64,000 nucleotides of DNA, from positions 2,810,824-2,874,823 of the forward strand of contig CP012155.1 of the NCBI GenBank assembly GCA_001602415.1, given 5' to 3'. The position numbers were made by a program, and so were the translations under genes. The notes beneath the pieces were generated by a model, which worked only from the letters and a program-made list of their open reading frames with translations, had not been told where the DNA came from and did not search any database. Position 1 is the stretch's first letter. The number at the start of each line of letters is the position of its first letter. Shown here one piece after another: positions 18,311 to 28,318 of this stretch. The stretch comes from Bacteroidetes bacterium UKL13-3 (GTDB lineage Bacteria > Bacteroidota > Bacteroidia > UKL13-3).

Positions 18311-18347
18311 CTGATATTGTTGATAGGGTCAACGTGCTTATTAATTA

Positions 18348-21300
18348 TTACCTCAATAATGTAACCGAACCTGAGTAGCGGTATAGTTTGCCGCTAAAGC
18401 TGGTAGCGTTTACTTGGTAGATGTATACTTCCTGCGGACAATCTTCTGATGTATTTATCATTTTTCCATCCCATCCTTCGTTTGCATTGGTGGTTTTGAA
18501 CACCAATTGGCCCCAGCGGTTAAACACAAATACCTCTACCGATAAATGTCCGTTAGCTATTACTTTAAACTTTCTGTTACAATCAATGTCTCCATCACAA
18601 GTACTCAACTTACTATCTGGTCTGAACGCGTTTGGTATAAACACCGTAATATCCGGATCGATTCTGATTTTGTTGGTCACCGAGTCTATACAGCCATATT
18701 CACTCGTTACATACAACGTTACATCCTTTTGAGCTGTATCGGCTGCATATTCAATATTCACCGGATTGGCATCAGTTACCTTGCGGTTTTCCGGTCGGGT
18801 TGGGTCAGGGCCCGGACCTAAGTTCCACAAATAACTCAACTTGCTTCCATCTATTATTGTTGATTTGTTGATGAAGTTAAAGAACGGTTTAGCAATGGTA
18901 GTAAATGGTGGATCAGCCTCAAAGTCGGCCTCAGGAACAGCATGTGCCGTTACCATTGTCCACTTACTGGTGCTTGTACACGCTGGTGTGGTATTGGTGC
19001 TCACCGTGAGTTGTAACCTGTGAATACCCGATGTGGTGGTTTGGTAATCCGTTATCGTGCGCTGCGTCATTGAGTCATTGTCCGTGTCTGTTATGCCCGG
19101 TTCGTTCTCCCATGTCCAAGTGAAGTTCGCGTTTTGCACTCCCGTAGCTCCCGATCCAAACAATGGCGTAAACGGTACGCAGTTTTCGATGTTTTCTGAC
19201 AAGATAGTCGCATCCGGTGCTCTGTTAATGGTGAGTACCGTGCTCGAAGTTACCGTATCACATTGGTCGCCATTGGTGGTGGCATACAATCCGTAGGTTT
19301 TCTTTTGTGTTACCGCACTCAGCGTTACCTGCCCATTTTGAATATCCGTTTGCCCAATGCGGTAGCTTGCCGGTGTGGTGCCTGTGTTTAATATACCGTC
19401 TCCACCTGAGCGCCAAGCGTAATCAAACGTATCAATTGGTGCCGTTGTTAAACTTAGCTGTACCAAGCTATCATAGCTGCATATAGCATTGATACTCGCT
19501 ATTTGTATGGTTGGTTGGGCTTGAACATAAATGATGTTTGTATCCGTTGCCGTACAACCATTAATTGGCTCTACGCTCTTATCCGTATACTTCATAATCA
19601 GTAAGTGTAATCCTGGTGAGGCTGTTTGGCTGTTAAACACTCCTCTAGAAGTATTGACCGTTAGGTCAGGGTTGTCTCCAAACGAAGCTGAACCCGAAAA
19701 CTGTAAATTGCTAGTTACCTGGGTAGTTCCCATGATTCCAATCGGGTTGGAGGCAAACGGACGGAAGTATACATTGCGCGTGTTCTGGCACACAAACAAC
19801 GAATCTGCCACTCGATTGTTGTAACGCAAATCGGCTATTGGTACCCTTGCTACTCTTAGGTTCATACTATCTCTTACTTCACATCCTGTCGATTTATCTA
19901 CATAATACAATTTGTAAACACTGTTGGTGGTGCTGTTGGCAAACGTTATGGCTGTGCTGCCTGCAAAAAAGTCCTGACCGCTGTTGCGAATAGCGTTATC
20001 GTTGTTCAATGCTGCATTGGCTGCTATCCATTGTGGTGCGCCTGCATAAGGTACGCCCGTTGAGGTGGTGAGTGTGGCTCCTGTTTTGCTTTTTATGTTG
20101 AATAGCGGCTCGTTTTTACATACTGTAATATCTGATCCTGCATCAATAATTGGAATACTCGTTACGTTAAACTGAACCGTATCGCTGTTAAAGCAAGAGA
20201 TTTCAGTAGGTGTTGATTTGTTATACGTTTGCGTGTACTTGTAGGTAACTACGTTTACTGTTGGGATTTTTTGTACCCCTGCTGCCAGTGGGTTAAAGTC
20301 GAAACGTTTACCGCTGATGCCCACAGGGGTGGTTGTTACACCCGGACCTGTCCACTCCTCGCCTTCTCCCGTGCTTCCGCCACTTGGACTGTGCCTGCGG
20401 TTGGCAAACGTAATATTGTATACGCCTGCATTCTCGCACCATACCAGGGTGGCACCTGCATCTACTTTTGGGTTACCATAAATCCGGATATTGGCCGAAT
20501 CAGTGGCCGTACAACCTCCAAATGTTTGTGGTGCCGTGTATTTATAAGTTATCCAATTGTCAAACACTCCTATCGTATCTTTATTCGGGTTGTTTTGCAA
20601 GCTGTTAATGCGTACCTGTGTGCCCGAGTTAATGATGGCCCCAGGAGCTTTAGAGTAACTCCAAAGGCTTATGCTTCCTGGTCCTGCTTGGTTGGTTCCA
20701 AAGCCCGGTAAGTTTACCACCGTGCCACTGCGGCATGTTGGTGTGGCTTGAGGGCGCGTAAGAATAGGTAAGGGTTTTACCGTTATCAGTACCGTATCCG
20801 TTACCGAACATTCTTTGTATTTGGCTGCCGTATCGGGTTGGCTATTGTATACCCTTACTTCATAAGCTGTGGTGGTTGCCGTGTTTAACGGACGAACACC
20901 TACATTGGGATTGTATCCTTTGGCGCGTACAATAGTGCCTGTGCTTAAATCGCGCCATTGGTATAATTGGCCTCCTGAAGCTCTAAGCCTTGCTGTATCG
21001 CCAAAACAAATCGTGGTATCTAAGCCTGCATTGGGGAAAATTTGGTTGTTTACATACAACTGCATCGTATCATATTGTACGCAGTTTACCGTGTCGGTCA
21101 TCTTTACCGTATACAAGCCGCTTGCCCAGCGTTGAATGGTGCGTGTGGTATCACTTGTGCTCCACTCATACTTTTTCATATTGCCTGTGTTATTGCCTGG
21201 ATCCAGCGTAAACGTATCGCCATAACAGATGCGGCTTGAGTCTGGTAATAAGCCTACCGGTAATGGTGTAACCCTTACCCGAACAGAGTCGAAGCGGAAG

Positions 21301-23234
21301 CATCCATCTAAATCCTGTACTCTTATGGTGTAATAGCGAGTAGAGGTTGGTGCTACTGTCATGTTACCATTGGCAAATACCGGTGCATTCAATGGTGGTA
21401 AAGCTGTGCCTGCTTCGTACAAGTTATTGTACCAGCGGTATGTATAAGGCGCTTTGCCGTATTTGGCAGTGGCGGTTATCGGTACGCTACCGCCTGCGCA
21501 GTTAATGGTATCGCGCACAATAGGTTTTACTATGGTATCTACTCTAAGCGTATCGTAAAAAACCCTTGTACACATAATACCGCTTGAACCTTGGGTGGTG
21601 GCGGTAAGCAGCACCAAATATTTACCCGGTTCGCTGTATTGAATAACCGGACAGGTACTTACGTTGGTAAATGCATAAGGGCTATTACTTAAGCTAAAAT
21701 CCCCAGGGAAGCGCGAGATTTGCCATTGAACCAATTGCGGTACAATGCTCGGTTTTTTATTGGTGTAAAACGGTTGAAATTTCCCGCACTTTAAATCGCC
21801 CGGATTAATTTGTAAATCCGCTCGACCCAATACTTTTACCGAGAAAGCACGTGTTACCCTGCCCGGGTTGGGGCAGCGGTTATCTTTTGCCGAAACGGTG
21901 AAATAGTATGGGTTATTGCTCACTCGGCTATCATCCGGTGTCCAGCAAAATTGCCACTCATCCTCGCGCGGACCACCCAATGGGGCAGGTTTTCTGCGGT
22001 TGGCAACAATATAGGTAGGTTTAAAGGTAGCGCCCAAACTCGCTATGGAGGCATTCCAGCTTAAATAGGTTGTGTCCGATATTAACGGTGGTATAAAATC
22101 GGTATCTTTTGCTGTTACGGTAAAACAGAGTTGTTCACCTGCACATGTCTCCCAACTGGTTTTGGGGGCGTTGGGATTGCTGCCGTTGGGTGGATTGGTA
22201 ATAAGCCGTGGTGTGTTATTAGGTGGGCAATTGGCCAGCACCACCATTTGGATATCTCTTCGGGTAATTCCGATAACCGTTGGAACACCGTTGATGGTTT
22301 TCCATTGTTTAACCTCAATAGCCATTACACCTGTAAAGTTTTGACCACCTGCATTACCAGGAGTAAAAGAAATATCTCCAGTTAATGGATCGCAACGAAT
22401 ACCACCTGGAAATTCAGCATTAGCAGCACCCGAGAATGGCATTGGTCTGTTGAAAGCCCATGGCGATAAGTATGATACTGAAGCATTAAATCCAACTAAA
22501 GATGGAGCAAAAGAGTAGGACATAGAATCCAAATCAGGATCTATGGCACCATTGTTAAACACATAATTTTCGCCACCACACATAACCGCAAAAGGGTCGT
22601 TCTCTAGGGTTGGCGAGCTGTTACATGGCGATACAGATAGACAACGGTTTACCACAGCATCAACATAAAAGTTGGCACCTCCTGGATCGGCAATGGTAGC
22701 AATTTGAGCGTTTCGGCAACATGTTTCCCAGGAAAATCTTACGTTACAACATGATGCGGGAATACCTGATGTTGGACCAATATTTGCAAACCCTTTGAAT
22801 TCGTAACGCTCTACTCCAGGCGTGTATGTTCCTGGTGTAACGCAATTCATATTTCGGCAGGTGTTTTTTGCATTCGGACAATCAGGATTAATATTTACGT
22901 CCCTCACATTTACAAGACTAAGCGAAAAACTGCCAAAATTAGAAGCAGCACAATTTGGATCAGCACCACGTAAAGTCATGGTTTGAGTGCAATTGGCGCC
23001 ACATCCTCCTGAACATAATTCGATACCTCCATCACAGTTACGGTAGAGCACAAGTGTTACCTCGAATACTCCAGGCGTACTAGTACACTTGTAGGTAACG
23101 TCACTACCCACAACGTGAGACGCTCTAGCATTATATGTGAACCCTGCCAATAAAAGAAATAAGTATAAAGCAACCGACCCAACTTTCGCTAAAAGTGCTT
23201 TAATTGTTTTCCGATGTTGTACACTTGTTTGCAT
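18348..23234 (-). CDS. Giant T9SS type B cargo / adhesin-like surface protein
   Basis: A 1628-residue secreted protein. A leader (about residues 15-45) precedes ASHVVGSDVTYKC, the N-terminal domain typical of large Bacteroidota surface proteins. Many Ig/PKD-like beta-sandwich repeats follow with recurring patterns such as DSVRVRVTPLP and TDTVLITVKPLP. The end is a type B (gliding-motility-associated, CHU_C) sorting domain: FIPNAFRPDS, FNRWGQLVF and WDGKMINTSEDCPQEVYIYQV. It should be exported by T9SS and attached to the surface, for adhesion or gliding-type functions. ATG at 23234 chosen over an upstream TTG. The part downstream of about residue 300 looks richer in G+C than the N-terminal part. 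Confidence 0.9.
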   Translation of the reverse strand: MQTSVQHRKTIKALLAKVGSVALYLFLLLAGFTYNARASHVVGSDVTYKCTSTPGVFEVTLVLYRNCDGGIELCSGGCGANCTQTMTLRGADPNCAASNFGSFSLSLVNVRDVNINPDCPNAKNTCRNMNCVTPGTYTPGVERYEFKGFANIGPTSGIPASCCNVRFSWETCCRNAQIATIADPGGANFYVDAVVNRCLSVSPCNSSPTLENDPFAVMCGGENYVFNNGAIDPDLDSMSYSFAPSLVGFNASVSYLSPWAFNRPMPFSGAANAEFPGGIRCDPLTGDISFTPGNAGGQNFTGVMAIEVKQWKTINGVPTVIGITRRDIQMVVLANCPPNNTPRLITNPPNGSNPNAPKTSWETCAGEQLCFTVTAKDTDFIPPLISDTTYLSWNASIASLGATFKPTYIVANRRKPAPLGGPREDEWQFCWTPDDSRVSNNPYYFTVSAKDNRCPNPGRVTRAFSVKVLGRADLQINPGDLKCGKFQPFYTNKKPSIVPQLVQWQISRFPGDFSLSNSPYAFTNVSTCPVIQYSEPGKYLVLLTATTQGSSGIMCTRVFYDTLRVDTIVKPIVRDTINCAGGSVPITATAKYGKAPYTYRWYNNLYEAGTALPPLNAPVFANGNMTVAPTSTRYYTIRVQDLDGCFRFDSVRVRVTPLPVGLLPDSSRICYGDTFTLDPGNNTGNMKKYEWSTSDTTRTIQRWASGLYTVKMTDTVNCVQYDTMQLYVNNQIFPNAGLDTTICFGDTARLRASGGQLYQWRDLSTGTIVRAKGYNPNVGVRPLNTATTTAYEVRVYNSQPDTAAKYKECSVTDTVLITVKPLPILTRPQATPTCRSGTVVNLPGFGTNQAGPGSISLWSYSKAPGAIINSGTQVRINSLQNNPNKDTIGVFDNWITYKYTAPQTFGGCTATDSANIRIYGNPKVDAGATLVWCENAGVYNITFANRRHSPSGGSTGEGEEWTGPGVTTTPVGISGKRFDFNPLAAGVQKIPTVNVVTYKYTQTYNKSTPTEISCFNSDTVQFNVTSIPIIDAGSDITVCKNEPLFNIKSKTGATLTTSTGVPYAGAPQWIAANAALNNDNAIRNSGQDFFAGSTAITFANSTTNSVYKLYYVDKSTGCEVRDSMNLRVARVPIADLRYNNRVADSLFVCQNTRNVYFRPFASNPIGIMGTTQVTSNLQFSGSASFGDNPDLTVNTSRGVFNSQTASPGLHLLIMKYTDKSVEPINGCTATDTNIIYVQAQPTIQIASINAICSYDSLVQLSLTTAPIDTFDYAWRSGGDGILNTGTTPASYRIGQTDIQNGQVTLSAVTQKKTYGLYATTNGDQCDTVTSSTVLTINRAPDATILSENIENCVPFTPLFGSGATGVQNANFTWTWENEPGITDTDNDSMTQRTITDYQTTTSGIHRLQLTVSTNTTPACTSTSKWTMVTAHAVPEADFEADPPFTTIAKPFFNFINKSTIIDGSKLSYLWNLGPGPDPTRPENRKVTDANPVNIEYAADTAQKDVTLYVTSEYGCIDSVTNKIRIDPDITVFIPNAFRPDSKLSTCDGDIDCNRKFKVIANGHLSVEVFVFNRWGQLVFKTTNANEGWDGKMINTSEDCPQEVYIYQVNATSFSGKLYRYSGSVTLLR

Positions 23235-23394
23235 AGTTTTGTGAATATTGAAATCCAAAGTTATAGTATGTAGTTCTTAATATTTTCTTAAGACTTTAGT
23301 AATCGACTTTATCATCTGTAAAACAGATTATTATAATAATATAATTGTCTAAAAATTCAAGAGTTAGACTTTTAAATATTAGATTGAATAAAAA

Positions 23395-23427
23395 TAAAAA
23401 ACGTCCCTCAATTTCTTGTGGGACGAG
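23395..23427 (-). terminator. Intrinsic terminator after the fused E1 gene
   Basis: ACGTCCC (23401-23407) pairs with GGGACG (23420-23425). On the reverse strand the stem is followed by a long T-rich run. It lies 25 bases beyond the E1 stop at 23450. The rest of 23235-23449 is AT-rich and shows nothing else recognisable. Confidence 0.75.
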
Positions 23428-23449
23428 ATTAAAATCCGCATGTTTTGTT

Positions 23450-25849
23450 CTATTTAAAAGACAGATGCTGATCGGGATTGTAATCATGCATCATTTCCAT
23501 TACTATTTCAAATATCTCTTCTGCATTTGGCTTTGAAAAATAATCACCATCCGTACCATAAGGAGGGCGGTGAGGCTTGGCTGCAATGGTAAGAGGTTTG
23601 GCATCCAAATAACGATAACCACCTTGGGTTTCCAATACTTGTTGCATCATGTATGCTGTAGCTCCACCAGGTACATCTTCATCAATAAATACAATCTTAT
23701 TTGTTTTTTTCAATGACTCAACAATGGTATGGTTAATATCGAAAGGCAATAAAGATTGTACATCTATTAACTCGGAACTTATACCTTGCTCAGCCAGCTG
23801 TTTAATAGCCTCTTCCACAACACGCAAGGTGGAACCATAACTTACAATGGTAACATCTGAACCTTCATGCAGTATTTCAGGAATACCTAAAGCAACTGTG
23901 TATGTACCTAAATTATCGGGCATTCTTTCTTTCAAACGATACCCATTCAAACATTCAATAATCAAAGCTGGCTCATCACTTTGCAACATGGTATTGTAAA
24001 ATCCGGCAGCTTGCGTCATGTCACGAGGAACAAGCACGTGCATACCCCTCAATGAATTAATAATCATACCGATGGGTGAGCCTGAATGCCAGATTCCTTC
24101 CAAACGATGACCACGTGTTCGCACAATCAACGGTGCTTTTTGACCACCTTTTGTGCGGTATTGTAAGGTTGCTAAATCATCGCTTAATGGTTGTAATCCG
24201 TATAATAAATAATCGAGGTATTGTATTTCGGCAATAGGTCGCAAACCGCGTAAAGCTGCCCCAATTCCTTGTCCAATAATAGTTAACTCCCTAATTCCGG
24301 TATCGCTTACGCGCGATTCTCCGTATTTCTCTTGCAACCCAGCAAAACCTTGGTTTACATCTCCAATTTTTCCAACATCTTCTCCAAAAGCAAATACGCG
24401 GGGATCACGCTCTAACACAATATCAAAAAACGCCTGCATAATCTCCCGACCGTCCATCATTTTACTGTCATTAGAATACATTGGTTTTATTTCAGCAACA
24501 TTCAAAGCCGACTCACTTGTTTCACTCAACAAATAAGAATTATAGCGATGGGCATTAACAGAATGATACCTTTCCTTAAAAGCTAACAAATCCATACGCT
24601 CGGGAGTGTTTTTTCCCATAGTAAGGCGTAATGCCTTATTTACAGAAACACCAATATCTTTGCGAATAGGTTCAGTAATGGCACTTAATTCATTAGCCAA
24701 TGAGGTTACTTCGGGTGTGCTATTTCCCAGAGCTATTAATAACGACACCGCCTCTTTAATATCACTTTTTATTGGATTAAGGTATGCTTCCCAAGCAAAT
24801 TTTTTACTATCGTTTACCTCTTTTTTAATCGTAGATTCAATTGCTTGCAACTCATCCTCGGTAGCTAATGAACTGCTAATGATCCATTCTTTAAATTTTA
24901 CAATACAATCATATTCCTGCTCCCAAGCTAACCGTTCCTTGCTTTTGTATCGCTCATGCGAACCAGAAGTTGAATGTCCTTGAGGTTGCGTTAATTCTTT
25001 TACATGAATAATTGCAGGAATATGTTTTTCGCGAGCAATGCTTCCTGCCTCTTCATATACCCTACACAACTCAGGATAGTCCCAACCATTTACAACGAAA
25101 ATATTAAAGCCTTCGCCCTTTTCATCACGTTGAAATCCTTTTAATATTTCGGAAATACTTTCTTTGGTGGTATGATATTTTGCCGGAACCGAAATTCCAA
25201 ACGAATCATCCCACACTGAGATTACCATTGGTATTTGTAAAACACCCGCTGCATTGATAGACTCAAAAAAATGCCCTTCTGATGAAGATGCATTTCCAAT
25301 GGTTCCCCAGGCTACTTCATTTCCATCATTCGAAAAAATATTCTCACCAATTAATTCTTTATTTTGGCGATAGTATTTAGATGCTTGTGCCAATCCTACC
25401 AATCTCAGCATTTGTCCGGCTGTTGGCGAAATATCAGACGATGAATTTTTCTGATTTTTTAGTTCTTTCCACGAACCATCCTCATTGAGCAAACGTGTGC
25501 CATAATGTCCATTCATCATCCTACCTGCCGAAGCCGGCTCAGCCTCTAAATCTGTGTGCGCATATAATTGAGCAAAAAATTCTTGAACTGTATGTTGCCC
25601 AATTCCCATCATAAATGTTTGATCACGATAATATCCCGAACGAAAATCCCCGTTTTTAAACACCTTAGCCATGGCAATTTGTGGCAGTTCTTTTCCATCA
25701 CCAAAAATACCAAACTTCGCCTTTCCGGTTAATACTTCTTTACGACCTAACAAACTAGCCTGGCGACTTTTATAAGCTAATGCATAATCATCCAATACTG
25801 TTTTTTTAAACTCAGCAACTGTGAGTTTCGCTCCTTCTGTTTTGCTCAT
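23450..25849 (-). CDS. Fused E1 alpha/beta 2-oxoacid dehydrogenase (thiamine diphosphate)
   Basis: A 799-residue fusion of the two E1 subunits. The alpha-like half (to about residue 400) has the thiamine-diphosphate region GTIGNASSSEGHFFESINAA and VWDDSFGISVP. The beta-like half starts near MMDGREIMQAFFDIVLERDP and has FGEDVG, SDTGIRELTIIGQGIGAAL and IDVQSLLPFD. This arrangement is common in Bacteroidota, where it is annotated as a branched-chain or 2-oxoisovalerate-type E1. It would work with an E2 such as the one at 28667-29884, though that E2 looks succinyltransferase-like and the two are not adjacent. ATG at 25849 preferred over the upstream GTG at 25888. Confidence 0.88.
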   Translation of the reverse strand: MSKTEGAKLTVAEFKKTVLDDYALAYKSRQASLLGRKEVLTGKAKFGIFGDGKELPQIAMAKVFKNGDFRSGYYRDQTFMMGIGQHTVQEFFAQLYAHTDLEAEPASAGRMMNGHYGTRLLNEDGSWKELKNQKNSSSDISPTAGQMLRLVGLAQASKYYRQNKELIGENIFSNDGNEVAWGTIGNASSSEGHFFESINAAGVLQIPMVISVWDDSFGISVPAKYHTTKESISEILKGFQRDEKGEGFNIFVVNGWDYPELCRVYEEAGSIAREKHIPAIIHVKELTQPQGHSTSGSHERYKSKERLAWEQEYDCIVKFKEWIISSSLATEDELQAIESTIKKEVNDSKKFAWEAYLNPIKSDIKEAVSLLIALGNSTPEVTSLANELSAITEPIRKDIGVSVNKALRLTMGKNTPERMDLLAFKERYHSVNAHRYNSYLLSETSESALNVAEIKPMYSNDSKMMDGREIMQAFFDIVLERDPRVFAFGEDVGKIGDVNQGFAGLQEKYGESRVSDTGIRELTIIGQGIGAALRGLRPIAEIQYLDYLLYGLQPLSDDLATLQYRTKGGQKAPLIVRTRGHRLEGIWHSGSPIGMIINSLRGMHVLVPRDMTQAAGFYNTMLQSDEPALIIECLNGYRLKERMPDNLGTYTVALGIPEILHEGSDVTIVSYGSTLRVVEEAIKQLAEQGISSELIDVQSLLPFDINHTIVESLKKTNKIVFIDEDVPGGATAYMMQQVLETQGGYRYLDAKPLTIAAKPHRPPYGTDGDYFSKPNAEEIFEIVMEMMHDYNPDQHLSFK

Positions 25850-25944
25850 ACGCGCACGTGTTGATTGTTTCAAATATATTATTGGCACGTTAAATATGTT
25901 AACTTACTTAAAATTTTATTAAGAAATTTTTATGTGCTCAGTCT

Positions 25945-25975
25945 TTTGTATTATTGTGCCACAAAACTACTTTTG
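25945..25975 (+). promoter_or_regulatory. Promoter of the first DUF1573 gene
   Basis: TTTG at 25945-25948 and TACTTTTG at 25968-25975, separated by 19 bases, match the Bacteroidota -33/-7 consensus exactly. Transcription would begin near 25981, leaving a leader of about 65 bases before the ATG at 26047. Confidence 0.8.
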
Positions 25976-26046
25976 AATATCGGTTCAAAAAATAGTTGGA
26001 ACGGTTTTTGAAAAGATTAACTCAATTTAATAAACACAATCATCAT

Positions 26047-26478
26047 ATGAAAAAATTCATCATCACAGCTTTTATTGCCGTTTCAGGAATGATCGCACAG
26101 GCACAAACTACACCTGAAGTTGAAAACAAAAAACAAGCAGATATTGCATTCGACAAGGAAACTCACGACTTTGGCGCTATTCCACAAAACATTCCTGCTA
26201 CGTACACATTTACATTTAAAAACAGTGGTAAAGAGCCTTTAATTGTTACAAATGCTGTAGCTTCTTGTGGTTGTACAACACCTGAGTGGACCAAAGAGCC
26301 TATTATGCCGGGTAAAAAAGGTTTTATTAAAGCTACCTACAACGCTGCATCTTTAGGTGTATTTAACAAAGCTGTTACGGTTATGAGTAATGGTAAAAAA
26401 GGAACACTAACCCTTTACATCAAAGGAGATGTGAAAGCTCCGGGCGAAATTCAACCAGGAAGCAAAACAGTAAATTAA
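26047..26478 (+). CDS. DUF1573 secreted protein, paralogue 1
   Basis: A 143-residue protein with signal peptide (ending AQAQ) and one DUF1573 domain, an Ig-like fold related to ASPM/SPD-2/Hydin modules. Diagnostic segments are THDFGAIPQNIPATYTFTFKN, VASCGCTTPEWTKEPIMPG and GKKGFIKATY. The SCGCT motif is a family hallmark. Function is unknown; such proteins are abundant periplasmic or surface proteins of Bacteroidota. It is followed by its own terminator and by a close paralogue. Confidence 0.9.
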   Translation: MKKFIITAFIAVSGMIAQAQTTPEVENKKQADIAFDKETHDFGAIPQNIPATYTFTFKNSGKEPLIVTNAVASCGCTTPEWTKEPIMPGKKGFIKATYNAASLGVFNKAVTVMSNGKKGTLTLYIKGDVKAPGEIQPGSKTVN

Positions 26479-26500
26479 TCCTTTTCCTAACAAACTTATT

Positions 26501-26541
26501 AAACCTGCATGAATCAATCGCGATTATGCAGGTTTGATTTT
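26501..26541 (+). terminator. Intrinsic terminator between the DUF1573 paralogues
   Basis: AAACCTGCAT (26501-26510) pairs perfectly with ATGCAGGTTT (26526-26535), followed by GATTTTTT. It would allow the two paralogues to be expressed at different levels. Confidence 0.88.
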
Positions 26542-26567
26542 TTACGTTCATTTAAAATCATCTTAAA

Positions 26568-27002
26568 ATGAAAAAAATACTATTAGCACTTTTTGTTGGC
26601 GTATTTGCAATCACGCTTCACGCGCAAACTGCAAATGATGCGCAGGCCATCATTACATTTGATAAGCCCGAACACGATTTTGGAAAAATTAAAGAAGGAA
26701 CATTGGCAACATATGAATTTGCTTTTACCAATACGGGTAAGGCTCCTTTGGTTTTAGGAAATGTGCAACCATCTTGCGGATGTACCACTCCTGAATGGTC
26801 GAAAGAACCCATTATGCCTGGCACCAAAGGAACCATCAAAGCTGTTTTTAACTCTTATGGTCGCCCTGGTACATTTCAAAAATACATTACTGTAAAATCA
26901 AACTCATCAGGTGGTGATGTAACACTAACATTTAAGGGAACGGTTGAGCCAACACCAGTTGAACCCGTTTCTCCTGTGCGGAATATGATGAATGCAGAAT
27001 AA
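26568..27002 (+). CDS. DUF1573 secreted protein, paralogue 2
   Basis: A 144-residue protein with signal peptide (ending LHAQ) and one DUF1573 domain with EHDFGKIKEGTLATYEFAF and PSCGCTTPEWSKEPIMPG. It is clearly a tandem duplicate of the preceding gene, diverged mainly in the leader and in a Pro/Val-rich C-terminal tail. Located 89 bases downstream of paralogue 1, after a terminator. Confidence 0.9.
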   Translation: MKKILLALFVGVFAITLHAQTANDAQAIITFDKPEHDFGKIKEGTLATYEFAFTNTGKAPLVLGNVQPSCGCTTPEWSKEPIMPGTKGTIKAVFNSYGRPGTFQKYITVKSNSSGGDVTLTFKGTVEPTPVEPVSPVRNMMNAE

Positions 27003-27062
27003 TAGGTTTGTACTTTAACCAAAGATTAACCAACAGTTGAGCAGTTATTTTTCTTATTTAAA

Positions 27063-27098
27063 AACAAAAAAGTCTTGCTACGGCAGGACTTTTTTGTT
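27063..27098 (+). terminator. Intrinsic terminator after DUF1573 paralogue 2
   Basis: AAAAAAGTCTTGC pairs with GCAGGACTTTTTT across a TACG tetraloop, with one G-T pair, and ends in a long T run. The T run also supplies the -33 element of the ald promoter. Confidence 0.88.
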
Positions 27099-27122
27099 TT
27101 GAGCAGTTAAATGCTATTTTTG
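27093..27122 (+). promoter_or_regulatory. Promoter of ald
   Basis: TTTG (27093-27096), an 18-base spacer and TATTTTTG (27115-27122) fit the Bacteroidota consensus. The -33 element is embedded in the T run of the preceding terminator. The ald ATG is 24 bases downstream. Confidence 0.7.
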
Positions 27123-27145
27123 CCCACCTTTAAAACCATCATAAT

Positions 27146-28261
27146 ATGATTATTGGAGTACCAAAAGAAATAAAGAACAACGAAAACCGCGTTGGTTTAA
27201 CACCCGCAGGTGTATCAGCATTTGTAAAATCAGGTCACAAAGTATTTGTGCAAGCTACTGCCGGTTTGGGTAGTGGATTTAGTGATGAGGAGTACAAAAA
27301 AGCAGGGGCAACCATGCTCAAAACCATTGCTGAGGTATATAAAAAAGCCCAAATGATTATTAAGGTAAAAGAACCTATTAAGGAAGAATACGCTTTAATA
27401 ACTGAAGGCCAACTATTGTTTACTTATTTCCACTTTGCATCTTACGAGCCGCTTACAAAAGCAATGATTAAGAGCAAAGCTGTATGTTTAGCATACGAAA
27501 CAGTTGAGAAAAAAGACCGTTCATTACCTCTTTTGGTTCCAATGAGTGAAGTTGCAGGCCGTATGAGTGTGCAAGAAGGTGCTAAGTTTTTGGAAAAACC
27601 TATGGGTGGACGTGGTATTCTTTTAGGAGGTGTACCGGGTGTTAAACCTGCCGAAGTATTGGTATTAGGTGGAGGAATTGTAGGAACACAAGCAGCTATT
27701 ATGGCTGCAGGTTTAGGTGCCGATGTTACCATTATGGATATTTCATTGCCTCGTTTACGTGAGCTGGATAATATCCTTCCTAAAAATGTAAAAACAGTTT
27801 ATTCAAACGAATACAATATCCGTGAGATGATTACACACTCCGACTTAATTGTTGGTGCTGTATTAATTCCGGGCGCTAAAGCTCCACATTTGATTACCAA
27901 AGATATGCTTAAAACCATGCGTCCTGGTACGGTGTTGGTTGACGTTGCGGTAGATCAAGGTGGCTGTTTTGAAACAACCAAAGCAACAACACACGAAAAA
28001 CCAACGTATGTTATTGATGGCGTAATTCACTATTGCGTAGCAAACATGCCGGGTGCTGTTCCTTACACTTCTACATTGGCCTTAACCAATGCTACTTTAC
28101 CTTATGCCTTGCAATTAGCAAACAAAGGTTGGAAAAAAGCTTGTGCTGATAACGAAGAATTACGTTTAGGATTAAATGTTGTTCACGGAAAAGTAGTATA
28201 CAAAGGAGTTGCTGAAGCTTTCAACTTAAAATACAATGATGTGATGGAAGTGTTGAAATAA
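27146..28261 (+). CDS. ald: Alanine dehydrogenase
   Basis: A 371-residue NAD-dependent enzyme interconverting L-alanine with pyruvate and ammonia. Full-length match to the Ald/PNT family: MIIGVPKEIKNNENRVGLTP at the N-terminus (Arg contacting substrate), KVKEPIKEEY with the catalytic Lys, YFHFAS with the catalytic His, MSEVAGRMSVQEGAKFLEK, and the Rossmann motif LGGGIVGTQAAIMAAGLGADV. Monocistronic, with its own promoter and terminator. Confidence 0.97.
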   Translation: MIIGVPKEIKNNENRVGLTPAGVSAFVKSGHKVFVQATAGLGSGFSDEEYKKAGATMLKTIAEVYKKAQMIIKVKEPIKEEYALITEGQLLFTYFHFASYEPLTKAMIKSKAVCLAYETVEKKDRSLPLLVPMSEVAGRMSVQEGAKFLEKPMGGRGILLGGVPGVKPAEVLVLGGGIVGTQAAIMAAGLGADVTIMDISLPRLRELDNILPKNVKTVYSNEYNIREMITHSDLIVGAVLIPGAKAPHLITKDMLKTMRPGTVLVDVAVDQGGCFETTKATTHEKPTYVIDGVIHYCVANMPGAVPYTSTLALTNATLPYALQLANKGWKKACADNEELRLGLNVVHGKVVYKGVAEAFNLKYNDVMEVLK

Positions 28262-28281
28262 TCAACAATTTCTATTCTTAT

Positions 28282-28318
28282 AAAAATCCTGCGATTGTAA
28301 TAATCGTGGGATTTTTTT
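28282..28318 (+). terminator. Intrinsic terminator of ald
   Basis: AAAAATCCTGCGATT pairs with AATCGTGGGATTTTTTT across a short GTAAT-type loop, with a T7 run. It begins 20 bases beyond the ald stop. Confidence 0.88.

Noticed and set aside
20229..20711. Open frame of 160 codons on the plus strand inside the giant T9SS gene
   Set aside because: It is a shadow of a Thr-rich, GC-richer coding sequence on the other strand; no leader, family or start context.
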